This document shows, in pieces, positions 14,600-25,000 of a DNA stretch of 34,070 nucleotides. The position numbers and the translations under genes were made by a program. Under the pieces are notes generated by a model. The model was given only the letters and a program-made list of their open reading frames with translations, was not told the origin of the DNA and ran no database searches. Position 1 is the first letter of the stretch. Each line of letters begins with the position of its first letter. This stretch comes from CAYSLA01 sp964431685 (GTDB taxonomy: Bacteria; Armatimonadota; UBA5829), in contig CAYSLA010000019.1 of assembly GCA_964431685.1 (NCBI GenBank), forward strand, positions 1-34,070, in the 5' to 3' direction.

Positions 14600-16954
14600 A
14601 TGCCGCAAGCTAAGAATCTGTGCTGGCTGCCCGCTCTGCGAGCTTGTCCTGAGCCCAGCCGAAGGGCTCGATTTGCCGCGGTAGCGGCCGTACTGCTTTT
14701 GGTACTGAGTAGCGTGTGTCTTGCCGCTTCTGCGCCCAAGTATGTTGCAGACGAGTACATAATACAGGTGCGTGCTGGGGCGAGTCAGGCAGAAGTCGAG
14801 GCTTTTGCCGACAGAATGGGAGCGCGGGTGGTCAAGTCCCTGCCCATTTCGGATACATACCTCATCAAGATGGGGCGAGCGACCGGAGCTGCCAGGTACT
14901 CCGCAATTCTTTTTGGTTCCAACCGCGCGAGCAGCACATCATCGCCCTGGATTCTGAGCAGGATTCAACCCAACTGCATCTACATGCCCACAGTTGTCCC
15001 CAACGACGAGTTCTGGAGCAGGCTCTGGAACATGCGAATGATCAATATGCCTGTGGCATGGGGCACTCAGAAAGGCGACAGCCGCGTCACCGTCGCGGTC
15101 ATCGATTCCGGGGTCGCCTATGACCATCCGGACCTCATGGGCCGGTGCGTCAGCGGCATTGACACACTGGACGATGACACCGATCCCTACGATATGGATG
15201 GACACGGAACGCACGTAGCGGGCATCATCGCCGCGCAGGGCAACAATGACATCGGCGTGGTCGGCGTCAACTGGAACGGCGTGAAGATTATGCCGATCCG
15301 CGCTCTGGATGCGATGGGTGGGACCACGGATACTGTGGTTGCCGGTCTGGATTTCGCTCTCATCAACGGGGCGGATGTGGTAAACCTCAGTCTTGGCGGT
15401 CCGGTGGCGGACGACGTTGAGCGGGCCAAGATCGCGCAGTTGACTGGTGCCGGTGTCATCGTGGTTGCCGCGTCAGGCAACTATCCCAACCCCTGGAACT
15501 ACGCCTACACTATGTATCCGGCTGCGTTTCCCGAGTGCATCGCGGTCGGCGCTGTTGGGCCCGACGATGTTCTGGCGCCCTATTCCTGCTGGGGGCCGAC
15601 TGACGAAGTCGACATTTCAGCTCCGGGCGGCAATTCCGTCCTGGGTGATGACGCGCAGGTCTATAGCACCATGGTCACATATGACGTAGGCGGGGGAAAG
15701 AACCTTGCTTACGCCTACGAGCAGGGCACGTCGATGGCCTGCCCGCATGTTGCAGGGGCCGCGGCGCTGTTGATCAGCAGTGGGATCCCGGCGGCCGAGG
15801 TAAGGGACAGGCTCGAGCTCAACGCCCGCAGGAGCATATCCGCTTACGACAGCAAGAAGTACGGCAACGGCATACTGGATGTAGCGGCGTCAATGTCAGA
15901 CGCAAGCATCAAGATTACTGCTCCTGCCAAAGGTTCAACAGTTGACAGTCGTCCGACATTCACTATCGCGCTCAGGCAGATCAGGTCGTCGACGGTTCGA
16001 GTATATGTCGACTACGTGGATGTAGATAACGACGGTGTGCCGGACAGCATCGATGACGAAACTCCTGTGATCGATGCTTCTAACGTTGGAAGCTATTTCA
16101 ACTCTCGCACAAACAACATAGTTTTCAGTTGGCCCGTTGGCTCACGCAGTCCGCTTGCTCCGGGCACCCATAGAGTCTACGCCGTGGGTTCCGCGACGAC
16201 CGCTGATGGCGGCGACTACAGTGACTACTCAATTTTCAACGTATCTGAGAAGCTGATCAAGGCGGGAGTGCATCTGTTCTCCTTCCCTTATCTCGTGGAT
16301 ACGGGCTCGACTACTCCTGCGGGAGTTCTGCCGGGGGCCGATTTTTCCGGAGGAATGACTGGCCGCAGCAGACTGGTTCGCTGGATTGCCGCTCCTGTCA
16401 GTGCGTCCAATCCCGACAAGTCCATAGGATACGTCACGTATTCGCCGGGGACGGCTTCCGATATGGCCTGGGTGCGACCGCAGCACACTCCGTCTGTAGG
16501 TGTAAGCATACCGACCGGCGGAGGGACCTACTACGATACAATGACAGGCGATACGGCCAGAGGTCTTCTTCCAGGGTCGGGCTTCTGGCTCATCCTGTCG
16601 GCGGATACGCCCATCACGGACACTCTGACCACAGTGGACTCCTCCGCTGTGGTTGCCAGGTCCCGAGGCTACTCTATCCGGTTGTACGCCGGTTGGAACA
16701 TGGTCGGCAATCCCTACGCGCACGACATCCCCTGGCAGTCGGCGCTGTTCAAGTTTAGCGGGCAGGTAAAGAGCATGGAAGCTGCGGCGTCCGCTGGGTG
16801 GGTCAGATCCGTGGCATACGGGTACAACAGCAACGTCTCGAGAGAGTACAGACTTGTTACGGCGAGAGATGCCTTGGAAGCGTATGGGGGCTACTGGGTT
16901 CGCGCACTGGTGGGCACCATAGATGAACCACTCGAGATGATACTGTTGCCGTAA
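14600..16954 (+). CDS. secreted subtilase (S8 serine protease) with propeptide and two-part GW/GYW C-terminal module
   Basis: A secreted subtilisin-family endopeptidase of 784 residues. GGAGGAGG lies about 10 bases before ATG 14600. The signal peptide core is at about residues 25-43 (FAAVAAVLLLVLSSVCLAA); the preceding ACPEPSRRA is encoded by a 22-base dispersed repeat. An I9-like propeptide follows (about 50-95, VADEYIIQVRAGASQAEVEA). The catalytic triad is Asp169 (VIDSG), His202 (GHGTHVAG) and Ser378 (GTSMACPHVAG), with Asn in AASGN for the oxyanion hole. Residues about 430-550 form a beta-sandwich with an acidic DVDNDGVPDSIDDE calcium-type loop. Residues 550-784 hold the two-part C-terminal module: VHLFSFPY ... 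GFWLIL, then AGWNMVGNPY ... GYWVRAL. The same module ends the next two proteins, so the protease may be sorted with them or may process them (inference). Confidence 0.93.
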   Translation: MPQAKNLCWLPALRACPEPSRRARFAAVAAVLLLVLSSVCLAASAPKYVADEYIIQVRAGASQAEVEAFADRMGARVVKSLPISDTYLIKMGRATGAARYSAILFGSNRASSTSSPWILSRIQPNCIYMPTVVPNDEFWSRLWNMRMINMPVAWGTQKGDSRVTVAVIDSGVAYDHPDLMGRCVSGIDTLDDDTDPYDMDGHGTHVAGIIAAQGNNDIGVVGVNWNGVKIMPIRALDAMGGTTDTVVAGLDFALINGADVVNLSLGGPVADDVERAKIAQLTGAGVIVVAASGNYPNPWNYAYTMYPAAFPECIAVGAVGPDDVLAPYSCWGPTDEVDISAPGGNSVLGDDAQVYSTMVTYDVGGGKNLAYAYEQGTSMACPHVAGAAALLISSGIPAAEVRDRLELNARRSISAYDSKKYGNGILDVAASMSDASIKITAPAKGSTVDSRPTFTIALRQIRSSTVRVYVDYVDVDNDGVPDSIDDETPVIDASNVGSYFNSRTNNIVFSWPVGSRSPLAPGTHRVYAVGSATTADGGDYSDYSIFNVSEKLIKAGVHLFSFPYLVDTGSTTPAGVLPGADFSGGMTGRSRLVRWIAAPVSASNPDKSIGYVTYSPGTASDMAWVRPQHTPSVGVSIPTGGGTYYDTMTGDTARGLLPGSGFWLILSADTPITDTLTTVDSSAVVARSRGYSIRLYAGWNMVGNPYAHDIPWQSALFKFSGQVKSMEAAASAGWVRSVAYGYNSNVSREYRLVTARDALEAYGGYWVRALVGTIDEPLEMILLP
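14645..14666 (+). repeat. 22-base dispersed repeat, copy 2 (inside the subtilase coding region)
   Basis: Identical to 14427-14448. It is flanked by CGAGC (14639-14643) and GCTCG (14666-14670), which can pair. It is in frame and adds ACPEPSRRA to the N-terminal part of the signal peptide without breaking the gene. Confidence 0.85.
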
Positions 16955-16974
16955 GTATGAGGAGAGTTAGAATC

Positions 16975-19011
16975 ATGACGCGATTATCATTCCCACACGC
17001 CATTATGTGCGTTTCATTGGTGGCTGTTGTTCTAGCCGGGTTCGTGACGCCGGGCGCCGGCGACACCGGTGACCCTCCGATTGTCCTCAGGTTATCTAAC
17101 GAATATGTCGAGTTCAACCTCGGAGTCCAGGGTGCAGTCAACTTCAAAGTGGGCGATACTTGCCGGGACTGGGTTGTCGCAGGCCGGTGGGCGCTGGCCA
17201 CAAGAGGCGGCGACCCTGATACAACCGGAGACAATGACCAGAACCTCATCATCCGGGCACGAGACCTCGGATGCAACGACGACGGCACGATGATAGTCTC
17301 GCCTGCCCACAAGTTCGGATATGTCAAAATCAAAGTGGGCACCGATCAGGTGTTTGTGGTTGGCGACACTGGTACCGGAGGGTGGGCGCGCACGCCTGAG
17401 GTGATTAGTCCTCCGCCCGGACTGGGTCTGGGTAAGACGGGAAGCTTTATTGAGGCAGAGTGGGTCATATCCGAGCCGCAGGTCTCAGTGCTGATGAGAT
17501 TCAACCTGGTTCGAGACCAGGTGCGCATGGAGTATACCATAAGCAACAACGCGGCGGTGAATCGCAGTGTTGGGATGGTGTTGGCCGGGGTGCCGGGTAT
17601 GAGGACGAAGCCTTTCATCCCGGCCGTCGGACAGGTCACCTACGGCAAGGTTCTGGGTACGTGGAGCGTACCTTCGTACATTGAGTTTTATGACAATCTG
17701 GCCACTCCAGTTACCGTGGCTCGAAATATGTTGGTCGGCCAGGATGCAACAAAACCGGACTACATCGCGGTGGGGGAGGCGTCGAGCCTTACCGGCGACT
17801 GGGGCTCAGACGCATTCAGCGCGGCCGAAACGGCAATGTGGCTGGAACCGATTGCCGGAAGTCCGACCGGCGGGTTCGTGCCGGATGTCCGAAGAACGCT
17901 GGTCTATCCCTCGTGGATGCTTTGCTGGGCACAGAGAACCCTTGCACCGAGCAGGACGAGGTCCGTTGTCACCTACTACGGAGTCGGAGCGGCCTCAAGC
18001 GGATGGACGTATAGACTGGGCTCAAGAACAGAACAGGACAGCGCCGCGCTGGCGGTGCAGGGCCCCAGGGCGCTGAAATACGACACCACCGACCCAGTTC
18101 GGACGTCTGATCTGACACCGGAAGTGTTCGATGTGACCGCCTATGTCTACAACCTCGCGCTCGACCCGGGGCCCTACGATCTTCAGGACGTGTCGGTTTC
18201 CATATTCCTGCCGGACGGACTGGAACTGGATGCGGCCTCTGAGTCTCGGCAGACCATCGGCAGGGTGCCGGTCAGCTCCGAGCGGGCAGTACCGATCTCT
18301 TGGAGAGTTAGAGCGAACGGGGTCGTTCAGGGTGAACTGGAGTACTTCGTAACTGCCAGAGACAGCGTGACGGGATGGAACCAGGTGGTGGGCCGAAAGA
18401 TTATGATTCCCGCAGTAGGGAAGAACGTGTTGCGGAGCGGCTGGCAACTGATGCATGTACCATTTACATTCGGCGATTCTGACATTCTTCGTGCGTTTGG
18501 CAAGTCTGCGGGTCAGATATTTGCCCAGGCGTGGGATCCGTCCGGTGGTCTGGCCGGCAAGTACGTGCCAGTCAACAATCTGAAGCCGGGCCAGGGATTC
18601 TGGATGTACGGCACGCCGGCCGCAGTCGGACAATTTGCTCTCGCGGCGGATCACGAGATAGTTGGCCGCGACGGCAGCAAGCAGTCCGCGGCTCACTACA
18701 TCGATGTGAAATCCGGCTGGAACCTGATTGGGAGTCCGTACGTCTACCCGGTGCTGTGGTCTCAAGCGCAGGTCTACAACAGGTCCACCAACGTGGTTCT
18801 CTCCATGGAAAGGGCTGTTGCCAGCGGATGGATCAATGGAACACTTTTCGGCTACAACCCAGACAAAAGGGTATATGAATACGTCCGGTATAACGAGCTT
18901 ACCATGCAACCGTGGAAAGGCTACTGGGTTAGAGTCAGGACTCCTGTTACTGTCATTCTTACACCGGCGGTGTATCCTTCTGGAGATGTTTCCGTTAGCG
19001 TAGGCGGTTAG
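16975..19011 (+). CDS. secreted protein of unknown function with two-part GW/GYW C-terminal module
   Basis: I do not recognise a family for the main part of this 678-residue protein. ATG 16975 is preferred because GAGGAG (16959-16964) precedes it by 10 bases; ATG 16957 has no ribosome-binding site and would place that site inside the gene. The signal peptide is residues 1-27 (IMCVSLVAVVLAGFVTPGAG). Residues about 30-370 are a beta-rich region beginning RLSNEYVEFNLGVQGAVNF, with KVGDTCRDWV and LMRFNLVRDQVRMEYTISN segments. Residues about 375-480 look like a CARDB/DUF11-type sandwich (DVSVSIFLPDGLELD ... PISWRVRANG). Residues 485-678 are the C-terminal module: SGWQLMHVPF ... GQGFWMY, then KSGWNLIGSPY ... 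GYWVRV. It lies 20 bases after the subtilase stop and 45 before the giant gene, so all three are probably one transcript. Confidence 0.8.
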   Translation: MTRLSFPHAIMCVSLVAVVLAGFVTPGAGDTGDPPIVLRLSNEYVEFNLGVQGAVNFKVGDTCRDWVVAGRWALATRGGDPDTTGDNDQNLIIRARDLGCNDDGTMIVSPAHKFGYVKIKVGTDQVFVVGDTGTGGWARTPEVISPPPGLGLGKTGSFIEAEWVISEPQVSVLMRFNLVRDQVRMEYTISNNAAVNRSVGMVLAGVPGMRTKPFIPAVGQVTYGKVLGTWSVPSYIEFYDNLATPVTVARNMLVGQDATKPDYIAVGEASSLTGDWGSDAFSAAETAMWLEPIAGSPTGGFVPDVRRTLVYPSWMLCWAQRTLAPSRTRSVVTYYGVGAASSGWTYRLGSRTEQDSAALAVQGPRALKYDTTDPVRTSDLTPEVFDVTAYVYNLALDPGPYDLQDVSVSIFLPDGLELDAASESRQTIGRVPVSSERAVPISWRVRANGVVQGELEYFVTARDSVTGWNQVVGRKIMIPAVGKNVLRSGWQLMHVPFTFGDSDILRAFGKSAGQIFAQAWDPSGGLAGKYVPVNNLKPGQGFWMYGTPAAVGQFALAADHEIVGRDGSKQSAAHYIDVKSGWNLIGSPYVYPVLWSQAQVYNRSTNVVLSMERAVASGWINGTLFGYNPDKRVYEYVRYNELTMQPWKGYWVRVRTPVTVILTPAVYPSGDVSVSVGG

Positions 19012-19056
19012 GCTGCATTCCTCAAGGGTGTGTCTGCATTAAAGGGATATTGAACT

Positions 19057-22000
19057 ATGTCTAGTTTTCGCAAATCGTTGAGAGTTGTCTGGTGCTTGGC
19101 CTTTGTTCTGACGTTTGCCGCGGGCTTCGCGTATGCTCAGAGTCAGCCAACCATCACCCTGACGTGTGATCCCATGATCGCCACGTCCAACTCGATTCGC
19201 ACCTACACCGCCGTCTGGACGGACGCTGACGGCATCATGCCTGAACCAGTCCTTGGCAGGCGCGGCGGATTCCTTGTTCTGAGAGGCATCGGCACCGGCG
19301 ACCCCACCCTGGGTGGGATTCCTATGTACTATATAGAAGGTGAACCGGTCGGCGGCGCCATATTCAAAGTAACCGTTAGCGCGGGCCTGAACATGAGCAG
19401 TTCCAGACAATGGCCGCGCACATATATCAACCCGCCGTATACCGCTTCTGCTCCCAGTCCGGCTCGCCAGAGCGACTATATCCCACGAGGCGAGAACAGG
19501 GTCCTGTGGGATGACTACGGGCGTCCGATATGGTACGCCAGTTCTCTTCGAGATTCCGAGACTGACTGGAATGTCGCCACCGCCGTAGGATACAAGTCCG
19601 CCCTCGAGGAGACTCCTTTGGTGGTGTCAAACGACGGTGTGCCGCTGAGCGTAACGGTCGTTCGAGCCCGTCACAACAATTCTACTCCTGAGAGTGAGAT
19701 GATAGACTACGGAACCAGTTCCGGAAGCTCGGATCCTTTTCTGGTCTACGGATTGGACCGTTTGACCAGCTATCCTGGCCTTGATCCTCTCGACGTTGTT
19801 CCCTATGACCGGTTGGATACGGCCAATCCGGACGTCGGTTCCGGGAATCACTCCTACAAGTTCAGTGTGCGATACACAAACGCCCAAGGCCTTCTCCCGA
19901 GCCCCTGGTTTACCTGGCGCAAGAATGTCTTTACAAAGACCTACTCGGCCAAACTGGAATCCGTCACATGGCCTACGACTGTGGCAGATACTGGCGTGGT
20001 GCTGTACATTGACAGGGCCGATACAGGTGACTATCAGGTATTCCCGATGTACCTGGAGTCAGGAGATCCTGCAAACGGCATCTACACAACAGAGTTCACT
20101 CCAAACACTCTCAATGCCTATACATCTCTGCCATTGGGCACCTACCACTATTTCTTCGGCGCGTCCGACGACAACCTCATTCAGCCGCAGTATAGGGAAA
20201 CGAAGGTTCTGGAACACCAGCCGATTCCGTTGGAGTGGGGCAACTACATGTCTTCTGTAGACAACTTCGCTGATGCGTTCCACGACTACTTTGACGCGGC
20301 CACGGGTGGATGGATTCAGTGGTGGACGGGATCTCTCCACAAGTTCGGCCGGCACTATTTTCTGCCGGATCCGAACTTCGACAGCTATCCCAGCGATCCA
20401 AGCTACCAGAGAGTGATTGGAGGCTATCCCGAGATCGACAGGCCAGTGCACAGACGATACTCGGCCGAGTCTGGATCCAATGTTGATCATACTCTTTTGG
20501 TGGACCGTCGGACGGATGCTCCGGGCTTCTTTGACAGCGCGTCCTATCCATACAAGTCCTCTGAGTTTCCGAAGGTTACCTGCGGCCTGACGATGGAGGG
20601 CGAGGCGGGCAATTTCAGAGACGTCTCGGGTATAGCCTATGACGATACGAACTACGGATTAGGCCAGTTCTGGGGCACGCTTCAACCTTTCTACCGTGCC
20701 ATCAATCCCGATGTAAGCGCCTACACATCCGGAGCCACCACAAAGACCGAGAACGTCTTTCGGATTATGTACAAACAGATGGACGGCAAAGCTCCGGTCA
20801 AGATGCAGGTGTGGATATCGGAGAGTTTCGACGGGACCGCCGCAAAGGCTTACACCATGACTCCCGACCCTGACCGCTACTCCGGAGCCATCACCGGCGC
20901 GCAGTACAAGAAGGGCGTGTGGTATGTCTACAAAAAGGCTCTCAACTCCGGCCCGCACAGCTACTACTTCACGGCGAACGATGGCGAGACTGAGGCCTAT
21001 TGGCCATATCGTCCGAACAACGACCCCTATGTGCCGGGAGCGAACAATGACTACGTGCCCGGCCCATACGTCAACAACGCGCCCGAGTTGAGCAGTCCCA
21101 GTGTTACTCCGCAGACTGGCAAACAGGGCCAGACATTCACCTACAGGGTGACCTACAAAGACGCTGACGGTCAACGGCCTTATTCTTCCTTCCTCTATAT
21201 AGAGACAAACTCCAAAGGCAACCTTCGGAAGTGTCTGATGCGGCCGGTTACTCCGCTGGACCCGACCGCGGACAACAGGGACGCTTATAAGGCCGGCGTT
21301 GAATACTACTTCGATACCGGCACTTTGGAAGACGGCGTGCTCGAAACAGGAGACCGGCGGTTCCGGTTTGAGTTTGTTGATGACTGGGGTACGCAGACCG
21401 ATACCAGCGACTATGTGGCGGGTGAGCCGGCAGTTCAGAAATGGGATGGAGGGTCCTGGCTTCCCGGCCCTGTCATCACGGGTAACACCGCTCCGACTCT
21501 GGCAAACGGCAGTGTGAGGTCTACTGACGGAACGTCGAACGAAGCCAGCCTGTGGTCGTTCCGGGTAACCTACCGTGATCTGGACAATGATGCGCCAAGC
21601 GTCGTAAAAGTCTTCATCGGTCAACTGCAGCCCGACGGAAAGACGGTGCTATGGGATCAGGGCCATCCGATGCAGCAGACTGACCCCACCGATACGGTCT
21701 ACAACGACGGAGCCGGATTCTACTATCAGACACGGCTTAGCGGACCGTCCGGAGCGGGGATGGCTGGGACTCAGTACTACTATTCTTTCCTTGCCTACGA
21801 CGGCCACGCCATGGCTACGTACCGTTCCTCCTCAGACGAGCGGGTGCGGTCAGATGCGGCATTCGCGTATGAGCTTCAGCCCCTTGACAGGATTGATGCA
21901 AACAACTTCAGATTTGTGCCTGTTATCGCGCAGCAGGGCACTGCGTCCGCGGACGGCAAGCAAGTCACTCCCCGCACCGCGGGTGATATCCTGTCTGTGG

Positions 22001-25000
22001 CCGGAGTCTACTTGAACGAAGACCTTACGGGCACCAATTACTACATCCCGGCGATGGCGAGTCCGACCTTCACTCCGGGTGACTCTACTATAGTTCTTAC
22101 CCAGACGCTCACGGCCGGCTCCGGATCCGTATGGATCAGCTATGAACCTAGAGCTCCGATAATGGGCCCTGTGCTCCTTGAGGAGATATCCACCGGCCCC
22201 GGCGTGATTGCTGACGCAAACGTGTTTGTGGAGGCGGCTTCGGGGCAGAGAAGCGGCAGGCTGACTGACGATCAGAAGAGCGGATGGCAGAAACCCGATG
22301 ACTTGAGATACTCGGTTATGACTGCCGCCGCAGTGGACGTGAACGACAACCCCTCCACTATTGTTATCCGCCCCGACAATGCGGGCATGATCGGGTCTGT
22401 AGAAGGAGTGTTCACCTCGTCCGATCTGAGCGGTACCAACTACTGCAATCCAAATGCCAACACACCGCAGATGGTTCAGTTGGGTGCGGTCGACGCCGCA
22501 GACCCCGATCGCCTTACCGTGGTTCCGTCGGACCACAAGCAGATAGCGCACGTGACTGGCGTCTTCGGCAACAGCAGCCTGTCAGGGTCCAACTTCCTGG
22601 CGCCGGGCACTGACATGAGTGCCGACTACAAGATCACGCTGGGAGGAGCGCCTCCATCAGGGATCAACACCGTATACATTGCCTACCAGCCCGGGCTCGC
22701 TCAGGCAGGCAGCGTTGACTCCCTTGACGTCACTCGAAAGACGGTGGTCCCAAGTTACGCTGTCCAGATAAGCCAGGTGCTTGGGGTGTTCGACAACGCC
22801 GAGTTGACCGGCACCAACTATATGGGCGGTCAGATGAACGTGGCGAAGAAGATACCTCTGGCAATCAGCATGCCTGCGGACAAGACCCCGTACATCAAGT
22901 ACCAGTGGTTCGAGACGATGACCGGAACGACGGTCTTCGACGCAGCCGATTCAGACCCTTACTACGTGAATCCACAGAATCCGGAACGAATCGGCAAGGT
23001 GCTTGGAGTCTACACAAACTCATCGCTCAGCGGTGTGAACTATCTGAAGGGCGATCTGAATAACCGCGGACGCATTCCGCTGACAGCCGATCCCGGCAGC
23101 AGCTTGGTATACGTGAAGTACCTGAGGACGGGATTTGTTGTCGGGAACACGACCGTGCGGTTGACTACCCAACTGCCTGACGAAATGGCGGGAGGCACCG
23201 TATATGTGAAGTACGCGGACATCAGATTCACGCACTTGATGCGCGGAACGTCGTCCGGAGATGTCCGATACACGCCGGATTCCGACGCACGAAGCCGAAT
23301 TAAGGGCAACATCATGGATGCCACCGGAGGCGTGCTTGGGGTTTGGCTCAAATCCAACCGAGAAGGCGAGAACTACTTCGATCCTCGCAGGGCATTCATA
23401 ACCGACGGCCCCTCATCATTCGATGTGACCAAACGGCTGCCGGCCGGGACGAGCACCCTGTGGTCGCGTTTCTACCAGAAGGGCGACTATTGGATCGACC
23501 GATGGAACCGGAATCTGGAGTTCTTCTATCCTGTCGTGTCAACCGATGTCGTGAAGTCGACTTATCTATTCGGGATGCGAGTGCCCACGACGATTGTCGG
23601 CAACACTCCTCCCATTCTCAGCGATGGCAAGGTGACCCCCACGAAGGGTGGGCTGACGACCGACTATGAGTACAGCGTTGTTTATCGTGATAATGATGGT
23701 CCGAACGGTCAGGCGCCGTTGTATGTTACAGTCTACATTGATGGTGCGGCCTACGAGATGACGTCGGCTTCAGGCGCCACTCCGGTATACCGTGAGGGAG
23801 CTCTTTACAAGTACACGGCCAAGGGTCTGTCCAGCGGCGCACACAAGTTCTACTTTGCCGCATCTGACGGCGCGGATGTGACGGTGTTCGACTACTACAC
23901 CCTCAACAAACTGCCGCGGCCGACCACCGGTAGCACGATCCGCGACCTTGACGGACCGTGGACCAATGAGCGGCCAACTCTGAGCGAGGGGCAGGTGGTG
24001 CCGAACCCAACCGCCGGAATCACGATCTCAGACAGCGTCGATTTTCTGGTGAAGTATACGGACAGGGACAATGATGAGCCCTATTTCTTCGATCCTTCCA
24101 AGGACATTGATGACAAGGGGCTTCCTGTGGGTGCGGACAAGAGTGGCTCGCCCAGATTGTTCCTGGATTCCGACAAGAGCACGATTGTCAGCGGCGTTGT
24201 CCGCTCGCTTGAGGATGACCTGGTCGTTGCAGGCAGAGTGCGCACCATCGTCGCGCTGGACAGTCTTGGCAGGGACCCGGGATGGGTCTCCGACGAGTTT
24301 GCAGGCAAACTGCTGCAGATAACCAACGGTGCGGTGTCAGGACGGGTCTACCTGATCCAGAGCAACACTCGAAACAGACTGATTCTCGCCACCGATAATC
24401 TGCGCACAGATGGGGTGACGCCGCAGGACAAGATCACCGACGCTAAGACGCAGAGTGCCAGCCAGTTCATCATCAACGGTCTGTTGATGTCGAAGGCTGA
24501 CCCTAGTCAGTACAACTACCGTGATGGTATAGTATACAAGATCACTGTGCCCAAGCTCGGGGTGATACGTGATTCCCTGGGTGCCATCAGCGAGCACGCT
24601 TTCCGGTTTGAGGCGAGGAGTCGAGAGAACAAGCCGGCGTGGCTCAACGATTTCATACCGTACTCAGATCCGGTGGTGGCTCTTTCGGGCGACGGCCCCA
24701 AAGTCGTGTTGCCTACCATCGAGGACAACACCGCTCCGGTGCTCTCGCAGGTGGGAGCCGGTCCGCTATATGCTGGCCCGCGAGTCCAGGAAGTCAAGAG
24801 GCTCTCGAGTCTGAAAGTTGGTCCTCTGAGCGCTGCCACATTTGCTGAAATAAAGGAGGTTCTCGGCGTCTACGTGAATGCCAACCGGGATGCGCACTTG
24901 CCAACTCCGGTGTCATACTACAACCCCGAGACGGCTTCCAAAGTCTTCGCGGAGGGCGATCCTGACATCACCCTCACGACAGCGCTGCCGGCCTTGAGTG

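Noticed and set aside
18022..18909. 295-codon open frame on the minus strand
   Set aside because: A shadow of the secreted protein gene on the + strand; no motif and no ribosome-binding site.
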